Positions 28,608 to 38,575 of a DNA stretch of 64,000 bases are shown piece after piece. The notes beneath the pieces were generated by a model. That model was given only the letters and a program-made list of their open reading frames with translations, was not told the origin of the DNA and did no database searches. Numbering within the stretch: position 1 is the stretch's first letter; every line of letters begins with the position of its first letter. Origin of the DNA: Eretmocerus hayati (Eukaryota; Arthropoda; Insecta; Hymenoptera; Aphelinidae); NCBI GenBank assembly GCA_029851415.1, contig CM056743.1, positions 121,860,305 to 121,924,304 on the forward strand, written 5' to 3'. Made by a program: the position numbers and the translations under genes.

Positions 28608-29120
28608 CTTTGAGTAAGACTATTTTTTACTTTCTCCTGTGAAGTAGCCTGAATGATTGATATCTCGTGTGATACGGATTCAAAATCCCATTAAATGAGG
28701 CTACAAGTCTGATTGTTAATTCGACAGGAATAGTTGCTATTTACGAACTAAATATCAATATATTAGATAGAATATGGGTGATTATGAGATAACTTATGCA
28801 TTTGATACCCTGACCTCGCATTCATATTAGACCACCAAATTTGATGAGTCGAACGATGATATCTGGTATATTCTATTGAAAGGAAGATGTCCCAATAGCT
28901 TTGGGAGCGGATATGAGTCTCATGTAGACCAGAGCCCACCAAATGTGGTCAAAACGTCTTTACTGTGGTGCATGTCCTAAATTTGAGTTGCACGTTTCAA
29001 TCGTTTAGTTTCCCGAGACATCCATTCAATCTCGGTCCCGCACCACTCAAACATCAAAATTGGATCATAAGAGCGTAATATTATGTACAAATCGGGTATC
29101 AAGTCTTACTTTAAAATACT

Positions 29121-30013
29121 CTCTCTTAACTTTTCCGAGTGAAATCTCACTCGGAAAGAGTGAGTTCTGACTCGGAGTTCGGAGTGAAATCGTGGCAACT
29201 CGGTACCGAGTGAGTTTCACTCAGAAAAAAGAGTGAGATTTTTCACTCGGAGAATCCGAGTGAATCCAAATGTTATTTAGCTGAAACTGAATATTTTCGT
29301 TTAATCAATACGTTGCGAGCTAAAAAATTGATGAATTATTGTTAATCATCCGAAGGTTGGAAGAAAAGAAAAAAATCTACTCCGCCTGTGTGGCATGGTC
29401 ATTTCTCAATATTTTTGTAATTCAGGAAGTGCGGGGAATCGAACTTGGTTGTCATGATTGTAAGTCGGACTGCTTCTCCACTGGGCTACTGCTGCTGTTG
29501 ATATCTGAGGTCCATAGCAACCTGTTATGTGAATGATGCACCGTGTAACTTTATACGTGTCGTAAGTGGAAATGAAAATATGAAAACTAGCAATGGTTTC
29601 GGGTGAAGAAATAACAAAAGTGAAACCTACATTTCCCCGGTAACAGGGCATTGCTTCTATATTAATAGGGTTGATTAATTTATACGTAATATGATATAAT
29701 ATTGGTCTGTATATGAATTTATAAAACTTATGGATTGACATTTCTTATCTCAGTTTTTCAAGGATTATTGTAGGAAATCTACTATTTTCCTCTTTGTGAG
29801 CTACGCAACTACGCATTGATCCATCAGTAACAAACGTGCCGTAAAACATAACCAAAAATTTGATTTGAGCGTCTCACTCTTGCATCCGAGTGAAATTTCA
29901 CTCGAACTTCGGAGTGAAATTTTTGAGTTTTTTGATATCTGACTCTTTACCGAGTGAAATGGACTTTCACTCGGAATCCGAACGGAAAATCTCACTCGGA
30001 GAAGTTGAGAGAG
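29121..30013. mobile_element. 893-bp CTCTCT-family element, nested copy A
   Basis: The left end CTCTCTTAACTTTTCCGAGT (29121) and the inverse of the right end, CTCTCTCAACTTCTCCGAGT (30013), are inverted repeats. Copy B (31674-32544) matches it along its whole length in direct orientation, including dense GAGTGAAA/TTTCACTC subterminal motifs and an internal tRNA-derived segment. It contains no coding capacity. Confidence 0.75.
29435..29488 (-). mobile_element. tRNA-derived SINE-like promoter inside copy A
   Basis: On the minus strand an A box TAGCCCAGTGG (29478-29488) is followed about 33 bp later by a B box AGTTCGATTCC (29435-29445). This is the spacing of an internal RNA polymerase III promoter. 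The same module is in copy B, so it was captured before the family element spread, or it belongs to the family consensus. Confidence 0.55.
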
Positions 30014-30989
30014 CTTGGAACACAACCGACATTCCTGAAATTTTGCAAACTTTTCGAACACTTCTTGATAATCCGCCTCCGGACCTGCGAATCACTTCAA
30101 GTGGCTCTATAACGGCAGTAATTAACCCCTAACTCACCAAAGAACAAAATTCTACCACCAGCGGAGTGATGAATTTCGTCAGCAGCTTCCGGCGCGATGA
30201 TTTGTTGACAGTTTTTCCGTTGCAAATTAAGACCGTGGTCACTGGCTCTCGAGCACCGTGCAACATTCGGGTCCAAAAATTTTCTTAAAGTCGACTCTCA
30301 CCGCAAAAAAGGGCTGTGTATTCGGGAAAAACGATCTGTTTTGATTTACGCCTTCAAGATCAGTTTTGATGCCAAATGTTCTTACTGAGGCTTGTCCTTG
30401 CCGTGGCAAAAATATGTCGAAAATTGCTCATATCATTGACGTAGATTGACCAACGTTTATGCCCGTCTGGGAATTGTTTTTGGGTGTCAGATTAATTGGG
30501 AAACACCTTTGAGCAGTCAAATTGCAGCTATATTTCGACTAGTCAATTTTTGGGTCAAATCCTGACCTCCGTCATTTTTGGCCACGAAATACCTAATTTC
30601 TCTCATAATCACCCATGTACGGAGAAATTGAAGAGTCCTGTTTAAAATCGAATTACACATTTACATTCGATTTAAGAACGTTTCAGTAAAATTGTCAAAA
30701 TGATGATATTGAGCTATGAGAACACATTATGTCTGCCGATTTCTCTCGATTATCGAGTTATTACAATGACTTGATCGATCGAGTGACCTAAAATCACTCG
30801 AACGGTGCGTTATTTTCCTCAACTTTCACTCGAAAGCAAGATTCGGTTAGTGACTCGAGCTTCGAGTGATGAAAACCGCTCGAATACTTTTAGAGAGTCG
30901 ACTTGGGAGTTTATTTACTAGGGAGCAATTGTCGCGATTGTCGGGTCAACTTCTAGTCGACCTAACGCATCTTCCAAGTTCCATATATT

Positions 30990-31370
30990 TCAACACCAGC
31001 AGTTCCACAGTTTCAACCCCATAACTCAAAAAGAATACATTGTAAAGAAAAATGTGTGGAGTGACGTTTTGAAGGTCTTTTAGAGATGAACAGAAAAGAT
31101 CTCCACACATTCTCTCGTGTAAACCCTCCGGTTTTCGTAATAGAAGTATTTCCGTGTAAGAAACATAATTTTTTTTTCATTTCTGTTGGTTGCACCTGAG
31201 TTCAGAAAAAATATAGGCCTAGAACGGAAATACATTCATTGCGGTAACAGAAAGCCCCACATGAGAAAATAAGTACAGACCCTCATTTGTTCATCTTTCA
31301 AAGATCTACAAAAAGTTGCTCTACAAATTTCTGGATAAAATGCGTTCCCATCGAGTTATCTGGGGTAGAA
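30990..31370. repeat. Two copies of the ~168-bp satellite unit in opposite orientation
   Basis: 31215-31370 (same orientation as the array) shares GGAAATACATTCATTGCGG, AACAGAAAGCCCCACATGAG and AAAGTTGCTCTACAAATTTC with the units at 34980-35760. 31010-31170 is the inverse of such a unit. Together they form an imperfect inverted pair outside the main array. Confidence 0.6.
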
Positions 31371-31551
31371 AAGTGAAAATTGTCAATATTCAACACCTAT
31401 TCTCGACGATTTCCAAAAGCGGCTCATGTGGCGATTTTGTTTCTTATTGGTATGTGATCCCATGAATTTCTCCAACCATACGAATCACATTTGCGGTCGG
31501 GAGTCCGGATTGTGACCTGCTCCAAGAGCACCGAGCAATCGATCAGTAATA

Positions 31552-31613
31552 ACCCACACGTGTGGGTTGAACATTTAGTTCGACGAGCCTAATTATTTAA
31601 ATTAGGCTCGTTG
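31552..31613. repeat. Two adjacent short perfect palindromes
   Basis: AACCCACACGTGTGGGTT and, about 20 bp later, a stem ACGAGCCTAATTA...TAATTAGGCTCGT type around tatttaaat. Each can form a hairpin. No nearby gene suggests a terminator role; they are probably the ends or core of a small snap-back element. Confidence 0.5.
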
Positions 31614-31673
31614 GGCTAGACCGTTTCAATGATGATATGAATGAAGAGAGAGGAAGATAGAGAGAGGGAGAGA

Positions 31674-32544
31674 CTCTCTTCACTTTCTCGAGTGAGATCT
31701 CACTCGAAAAGAGTGAGTTCTCACTCAGAGTTCCGAGTGAAATTGTGGCAACTCGGTACCCAGTGAGTTTCACTCAGAAAAAAGAGTGAGATTTTTCACT
31801 CGGAGAATCCGAGTGAATCCAAATTTTATTTAGCTGAAACTGAATATTTTCAATTAATCAATACGTGACGGGCTATAAAATTTATAAATTACTATTGATT
31901 ATCCGAAGATTGGGGAAAAAGAAAAAATCTACTTCACCCGCAGTGGCATAATAACTTCAATATTTTGTCGTTTGGGGAGTGCAGGGGATCGAACTGAGGT
32001 CGTCTTGCTAATGAATCGGATTGCTTCTCCACTGGGCTACCGGTGCTGTTGCACTTGTAAATTCATAGCACCTACTTATGGGAATGATGCACTGTGTAAT
32101 TTTGTGCGTGCCGTATGTGGAAATGAAAATATGAAAACTAGCTATTGTTTTGAGTGAAAAAATTACAAAAGAGAAACCCACATTTCCCCGGTGACGGGGC
32201 ATTGCTTCTATGGATATTAACAGGATTGATGGATTTTTTGACAATAACATGGTATCATATTGGGCTGTATATTTCTAGAACTTATGGAAGAGGATATGAA
32301 TATTTCTTCGCTCAGTTTCTTAACAAATATTGCAGAAAACCTACCATTCTCCTCTTTGGAAGCTACACGTTGATCCATCAGTAACAAACGAGCGGCGAAT
32401 CATAACCTAAAATTTGATTCGGGCGTCTCACTCTTGCTTCTGAGGAGTGCAATCTCACTCGAACTTTCGAGTGAGATTATTGATTTGTCCATTTTTGACT
32501 CTTTACCTAGTGAGATGGACTCTCACTCGGACAAGTTAAGAGAG
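31674..32544. mobile_element. 871-bp CTCTCT-family element, copy B
   Basis: This is the full-length sister of 29121-30013 in direct orientation. It starts CTCTCTTCACTTTCTCGAGT, and the right end reads inverse CTCTCTTAACTTGTCCGAGT. It shares the tRNA-like module, the block CATTTCCCCGG and GATCCATCAGTAACAAACG near the right end. It is non-coding. Confidence 0.75.
31985..32039 (-). mobile_element. tRNA-derived SINE-like promoter inside copy B
   Basis: On the minus strand an A box TAGCCCAGTGG (32029-32039) and a B box AGTTCGATCC (31985-31994) sit about 35 bp apart, matching the module of copy A with a few differences. The A box is identical in the two copies. Confidence 0.55.
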
Positions 32545-32817
32545 GAGAAATATGATATAGAAGAAAGTATTTTGACCAACTTGAATATCTACGGCTTCGT
32601 TCTACTTGCACCTTGACAAGCCACTACTCATTTCTTCCAAACTCACCAACAACGAAACAGATGATTTTCGCTTTTATTTAAATGTATTCAGACCTCGATT
32701 CAGACGCTATAAATTTTCTCTGCATGGAGTTTTTTCTTATTAATGTTGAAAGGTATCTCCTGGAGAATCGACCTCATGGTTCAATAGGCCGAGAATTGCT
32801 TCTCGTGGCGAATGGAA

Positions 32818-33187
32818 GTGATAAGAATTTGCGGAGCTTGATGGATGCATGGAAGTGTATTATTGGACAACGTTGGAGACCTGAGCAGAGCCAATGCATC
32901 AGAGGAAATGCGTGTCGAAACAGCGTCTCTCGATGCATTCTTTTCTAAGTCCCGCTCGCCAAGTACCGAGATTTTCTAAAAACGGGGTCCGGATTTCCCT
33001 CCATTCCCTTGCACCAGATATTCTCTCTCTCTCAGTCTTTTTCTCGCGCGCTCGCTCGCACTCTCTCACTCTACCCTCCTATCGTTCTCCCTCTTTCCTT
33101 TGTCTCTCTCTCCCCTGCATGTGGTGTTCTCCCTATCCGCATCAGAAATGATCAGAAATACGCAGGCAGGGCTTGCATCCGCTGCAG
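32818..33187. repeat. Right inverted arm of the giant element, inner part
   Basis: Read in inverse, this matches about 25470-25985 of the left arm. Shared blocks include GGATTGGAGGGAAATCCGG (one difference), AGAAAATCTC, TACTTGGCGAG, ATGCATCGAGAGA and GCATCCATCAAG. The left-arm (GA)n tract is replaced by shorter interrupted GA sequence. Confidence 0.75.
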
Positions 33188-33296
33188 GATGTGCCTGCTT
33201 CCAGCTCCGTGAAGTTGGCCTGCCACTTTGAGATAAATATACCGAAAAATCAAGCAAAAAATCCTGTATCCAATGGTATAAATCTTTTAATTTGAG

Positions 33297-33842
33297 TAAT
33301 TTGAGTATTTGAGCAATTAATTTTCAGAGTCTGAAAAATTATCCTGCTCCACTAAAACATAAGAAATTCTCATCACTTCTCGAATATACACATTAGGGGC
33401 AGCTACGCAGGCTTAAATTGAAGCTCTTAATTTGAGTATTTTGATTCCAGCACCCAAACTTATCATTATTGACGCAAAATTGTTTAAACAGACAGGGAGA
33501 AGTCCCCATGTATAAGGTATGGGCGGCGCCGACCGTGGCGGTGGCGGGAGGGGTAGCAAAGTGGGGAGTGCGCATACTTCCCGTGTTGGCGCCTGCCTAT
33601 GCATTATACATGGGACTTCTCTCTGTCTGTTTGAACAATTTTGCGTCAATAATGATACTTTCGGATGCTGGAATCGAAATATTCAAATTAAGAACTTCTA
33701 ATTAAGCCTACGTAGCTGCCCCTAATGTGTATATTCGAGAAGTGATGAAAATTTCTTATGTAATTTATATGAAAATTTCTTATGTTTTAGTGGGGGGTAA
33801 TTTGTCAGACTTTGAAAATTAATTGCTCAAACACTCAAATTA
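33297..33842. mobile_element. 0.55-kb fold-back element nested in the left arm of the 3.9-kb element
   Basis: The arms 33297-33510 and 33600-33842 are inverted copies sharing GAGCAATTAATTTTC, AACATAAGAAATT, CACTTCTCGAATATACACAT, TAGGGGCAGCTACG and TTATTGACGCAAAATTGTT. The opposite arm of the host element runs straight across this point, so this is a later insertion. The loop is about 90 bp of GC-rich sequence. Confidence 0.8.
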
Positions 33843-34979
33843 ACCGTGAAAAAATGTTTGGTGCACGATCATGCATGATGGCATACCGCTACTGGTGCAC
33901 GATCATGCATGGCCGCGTACAGAAGATGGTGGTATGTAGTCATGCATGTTTCATGCATGAATCATGCACGACCATGCACCATATTTGCAAATTATACTTG
34001 GAATTAGGTTATATTTTCGGTGTATGGAGAAAGCTCACGATTTAGAAATTTGGAATGTGACAGAGAAAAATCTCCCATCTTACGTTCTCATGACTGGCTC
34101 AAACGATGTCAAGAAAATTTCTATCAAGCGATAGCCCGGGTAGAAATGAGCTCGGGAAGCAGGTTTTTGTACAGTAAGGATCTCCTTGCGTCCAAAAAAG
34201 TGAAATATTGATATATTGCATCGATGTTCCACTGTTTTCGTCATGGACGCGTAAAGAGGCTCTTACAGCAGGAATACCTGGCTTTCCGGGCTCACCTCTT
34301 CCCGGGCTATATCTTGATTGTAATTCAAAAAATTGACCGGTATTCCAGGAGGATACTTCATCTCCCTCACGGTGGTCTTGAACTCCGTTCATATTTGGTC
34401 GACATACAGAACCTGAAATTCCTGTGCAATGTGTTTCTGTGCACTCGCACAGGAGATCATTTCCTGACAAGAATCAAAATTGTACTCTGGTCCGTTTTTG
34501 AAAAGATTGAAAAAGAGGTGGTTTTTTGGCAATTTCCTGTCGGAATTCTTCCTCAACTCGAAAGGAGCACATTTTATCGAAAAATATATAGAGAAATTAT
34601 TTGTAGATTTTCAAAAAATCTAAAAAAAAGTATTCTCATAGTTTTTCTCGTACAACGTATCCTGTTAGGGATATTTGGGGATGATCCTCGAAAATTCATA
34701 TTCTCGTAAAACGGATCCTGTTCGCGCTATTTGAAGATTTTTCGTCCAGGTCCAAATTCTCTTCACCAATAGAGATGAGAATATAAATCTGCTCGTAAAT
34801 CTTGATCAAAAATGTGTAGAGCAACTTCTTGTGGATCTTCAGAAGATAAAAGAATAAGGTCTTCCCACATTTTCTCATATAAGACCTCCAGTTTCGGCAA
34901 TGAACGGGAACCCATCTTCTAACCCGGTCGAAACCGACGAAAATAAAGACAAAATATACTTTTCAGACGAATATACTTG

Positions 34980-35760
34980 AATCGCGGAAACAGGAAGAAT
35001 CCGGTAAGAAAATGTGTCCAGACATTTTTAAAACGCGTTTATTTGTTCGTCTCTCAAAGATCTATGGAAAGTTGCTCTACAGATTTTGCAATAAAATGTA
35101 TCCCTTGTGAGTTGTGGGGTCAAAACGATGAGAAACATGGGTCTTGGACGAAAATCCTACGAAGCCTTACATGAGAAAATGTGCGGAGATCTTTTCTGTT
35201 TATCTATTGAAAATCCACCAAAAGTTGCTCTACACATTTCTCGAGAAAATGGAGTTCTCATGAGTTATGGGATCAAAACCGTGAAAAATGTGGACCTTGG
35301 ACGGAAATGTCTTGATTGCGGAAACAGGAAGCCTCATATGAGAGAATGTGAGGAGACCTATTTTGTTCATCCTTCAAAGATCCATGAAAAACTGCTCCGC
35401 ACATTCTCGGATAAAACGTATTTCTCATGAGTTGTGGGGTCGAGACCGTGAAAATCATGGTCTGGGGCGGAAATACGCCAATTACGGAAACAGGAGGCCG
35501 TACGCGAGGAAATGTGTACAGACTTTTTTTGTTCATCTTTTAAAAATCCACCAGAAGTTGCTCTACACATTTTTCGACAAAATGTATACCTCATGAGTTA
35601 TGGGATCGAAACCGTGGAAAATATGGATCTTGGACGGAAATGTCTTGGTTGCGGAAACAGAAAGCCTCATATGAGAAAATGTGTGAAGAGCTTTTTTGTT
35701 CATCTTTCCAAGATCTAGAAAAGTTCCTCAACACATTCTGACAAAAGTGTATCTTGACAA
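34980..35760. repeat. ~168-bp tandem satellite array (about 4.5 units)
   Basis: Unit landmarks GCGGAAACAGGAAG...ATGAGAAAATGTG recur near 34983, 35150, 35314, 35480 and 35649, a spacing of about 166-170 bp. Each unit also contains AAGATCTA/AAATCCACC, AGTTGCTCTACACATTT, CATGAGTTATGGG and CTTGGACGGAAAT. Short open frames here are by-products of the repeat and not genes. Confidence 0.8.
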
Positions 35761-35817
35761 CCGTATACCCACATTATTTCTGGATGCATAACAGCTCCTA
35801 ATTTTGATAGAACATGT

Positions 35818-35977
35818 CTCTCTAATCGCATTTGAGTGAAAATTTACTCAATTTCACTCGAAAAGAGCGAGAATTTCGCTCGAGACGAGTCACAGCATCG
35901 CAACTCAGCTTCGAGTGACACGATTATCACTATGAGCCGGGTTGCGACACAGTTTTCACTCGAATTTTTTCAGAGAG
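35818..35977. mobile_element. 160-bp CTCTCT-family MITE
   Basis: It runs from CTCTCTAATCGCATTTGAGT to the inverse of CTCTCTGAAAAAATTCGAGT, with internal AAATTTACTC/GAGTGAAA-type palindromes. The inverted match extends outward to GATAGAAC/GTTCTATC. It is a minimal member of the same family as the elements at 28107, 29121 and 31674, placed between the satellite array and the right arm of the 3.9-kb element. Confidence 0.65.
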
Positions 35978-37082
35978 GTTCTATCGAAAATGTGTGAAGC
36001 AATTTTTTTGTAGGTCTTTGAAGAAAATAGAAGAAGTTCAGTGACTTTTCCTCGTAAAACGCATCCTGTTTGTAATATTTGAAGATTTTTCGTCTAGATT
36101 GATACTCCCTCCACCAATAGAGATGTAAATATGAATGTCAACCAAATCTCCTCACATTACGCAAACAGGATGCGTTTTACGAGGAAAAATCACTGAATCT
36201 TTTTTGTTACTTTCTTGGAGACCTACAAAAATTGCCGTGCATATTTTTTCTAAAACATGTTTGATTGGAGATATGGAACTAAAACAATTTAAGAAACAAA
36301 CTCTCGAGGATCATCCTCAGATATCTCCAACAGGTAACGTTGTACGAGAAAAACTATGGAAACAATTTTTGTAGATTTTTTAAAAATCTACAAATTCATG
36401 TCCTATGTATTTTTCCATAAAATGTGTTCCTCTCGAGTTATAGGGGAATTACGACAGGAAAACACCAGAAACCGCTCTTCTTTTAATTCTTGCGAGAACG
36501 GCCCAGTCAAGAAATGATCATCTGAGTGCACAGAAACACATTGCACAGAAATTATCGGTTCTGTATGTCGGCCAAATGTGAACGTAGTTCAAGACCGCCG
36601 CGAGGGAGATGAAATATCCTCTTGGAATACCGGTCAATTTTTCGACATCGTTTGAGCCTTCAAATGGCGGAACCTTTTTAATCATCAGAATTTTTGAGTG
36701 ATTCGTAGTATATTAGGAACCGAATAGCCATGGAAACGTAAGATGGTAGAATTTTCTCTGTCACATTCCAAATTTCCAATTCGACAGCTTTCTCTATACA
36801 CCAAAAACAGCACCTATCCCAAGTATAATTTGCAACATTATATGGTGCATGGTCATGCATGATTCATGCATGAAACATGCATGACTACATACCACCATTT
36901 TCTGTACGCGGTCATGCATGATTGTGCACCAGTAGCGGTATGCCGTCATGCATGATCATGCACCAAACATTTTTTCACGGGTACTCAAATTAAAAGAGTT
37001 GTACCATTGGATAGAGGATTTTTTTCCTGATTTTTCGGTATATTCATCTCAAAGTGGCGGTCCAACTTCACGTTGCTCCTGC

Positions 37083-37960
37083 TTCCACTAGCCCAAGTGT
37101 GAGCAGAGATGAGGAGGGAGAGTCAATCGCTCACCATCGCTACTCACCAGCCGTTAGAGATAGAAGTAAAATTGCGTTTTCATCCCGAATCGTGGAAAAC
37201 AGCAATTACGGAAAGAGTGCACCTATGATGTTTTATAGCCACAGTGACTATAAAACTTAGCACCGAGCTTGTCAGGTATGTAAAGTGCAAAATAGAGAAC
37301 TAGATCCTGAGTTCTCTCTTTGGAATTTACATGCCTGACAGGTTCGAATTCGAGATAAATATGTTTTGACACGAATTTTTTCGGATCTGGGCCCGGTCCG
37401 TAAATATTCGTTTCAAACCATAAATATCTCGAATCCGACCGACTATCCGTAAATCCTGTTCCATGATATGTCCCATCCTCACAAGGACAAGGAAAGCCGT
37501 CTACTTTCGATTTTCGATTGGAGGTGGCGAGCCTGACTTTGGCGCCACCACCGAGTATTTCCAGTTTGTGAAATACCCGGTGGCGGCGTCAAAGTCAGGG
37601 GATACCTCGAATCGAACGGCTCTGATGCAATCTCATACCTTACGTCGGTAAGGTAGACATTCAGCAACGCTTCGATCCGCCGGTTCTGTTATGGCGGAGG
37701 TCCACTATGACTCTATGAGTGTCTCAAGTGACCCCATACGTTTCACCGCAACCTCGTGGGAACCAATGGCGCTGCTGGCGGGAATCGAGCGCAACTAGGC
37801 CGCAACGTTGTGGCAACCACCACGGCACGTTTCAAAAAAGCCATTTTCGCGTTGCCTCAACGGCGGCAGCAACGTTTCTGACACGTAAAAATCTCAAAGG
37901 TTGCGCGGTTGTGGTGACACTGTGCCACGACGTTCCGGCAACTAACCCTTGTTTGCTGGG
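37083..37960. repeat. Right inverted arm of the giant element, outer part
   Basis: The inverse of 24586 to about 25460 at high identity, including the terminal CCCAGCAAACA, the CAACGTTG-type repeats and the three serial stem-loops. A 62-codon frame (37667-37479, minus) is identical in translation to the left-arm frame at 24875-25063. That reflects recent duplication or strong identity rather than a gene. Confidence 0.8.
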
Positions 37961-38575
37961 AAAGAATGATACGAGGGAAAAATGAATATTAATTCTAATT
38001 TTCGACTATTTTTTGAATTATTCGTTTGAGGAAGCTTCTTATAGAGATTCAGGCCATCTAGACTGAGGTTTTTTTAACAATATCCATCGTTTGGTTGAGA
38101 CGGAATTACGATGCAGTGGGTTTGAAAAGGGTTAAAATGAAATTTTTGGTGAAAATTTTGATTTTTTCGGAAATTTGAGATTTGTGAAGACTCAATTGAA
38201 TTTCGGTATTAACCAATCGATAGATAATGCAGAAAAAAACCATGGTTTAGGTCATTGAAATTGAGATAAATGAGTCATAAAAGAAGGTACGAGGAAAAAA
38301 TGAGTATTAAGAAAAATTTCCCATTATTTTTTCAGTTATTCTTCAGAGGAAGCTTTTTAGAGAGATTTGAGCCTTCTAGTCTGAGGTTTTTTAAACAATA
38401 TCCATCGTTTGGTTGAGACGGAATTTCGATTTAGTGGGTTTAAAAAGGGTCAAAATGAAATTTTTGGTGGAAATTTTGATTTTTTCGAAAATTTGAAATC
38501 TGTGAAGATTTTATAAAATTTCGGTATTAACCAATCGATAGATCTTGCAGAAAAAACCATAGTTTAGGTGACTCA
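37961..38575. repeat. Two ~310-bp tandem repeat units, right of the giant element
   Basis: Two direct copies (about 37961-38265 and 38266-38575) share GAGGAAGCTT, CTGAGGTTTTTT, ACAATATCCATCGTTTGGTT, GAGACGGAATT, CCAATCGATAGAT and GTTTAGGT. They are also direct copies of 24270-24585. The first unit joins in register with the left unit once the giant element is removed. Confidence 0.8.

Larger units (their letters stand above)
28107..30897. mobile_element. 2.8-kb element with CTCTCTAAAAGTAT inverted ends (family CTCTCT)
   Basis: The left end at 28107 reads CTCTCTAAAAGTAT then CCGAGTGAAA. The right end, read inverse from 30897, reads CTCTCTAAAAGTAT then TCGAGCGG. Subterminal GAGTGAAA/TTTCACTC repeats sit at both ends (28121-28165 and 30780-30885). 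A second complete element of the same family (29121-30013) lies inside, together with a tRNA-like sequence and a hairpin copy. No transposase frame is present. Confidence 0.6.
33188..37082. mobile_element. 3.9-kb palindromic element inserted in the right arm
   Basis: The right arm of the giant element breaks at about 33187 and resumes at about 37083. The inserted DNA has inverted ends: 33188-33296 pairs with 36990-37082 (shared TGAAGTTGG, GCCACTTTGAGAT, ATATACCGAAAAATCA, ATCCAATGGTA). The pairing continues as 33843-34112 with 36650-36990, 34318-34478 with 36498-36655, and 34480-34730 with about 36260-36497. The centre holds a satellite array. The right arm lacks about 205 bp present in the left (34113-34317). 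No transposase-like frame is seen. Confidence 0.65.

Noticed and set aside
35107..35718. Series of similar 68-107 codon frames
   Set aside because: They recur with the ~168-bp satellite period and appear on both strands, so they are repeat by-products.
34980..35760. CRISPR-like regularly spaced repeats
   Set aside because: The whole unit repeats without variable spacers and the context is eukaryotic, so it is a satellite.
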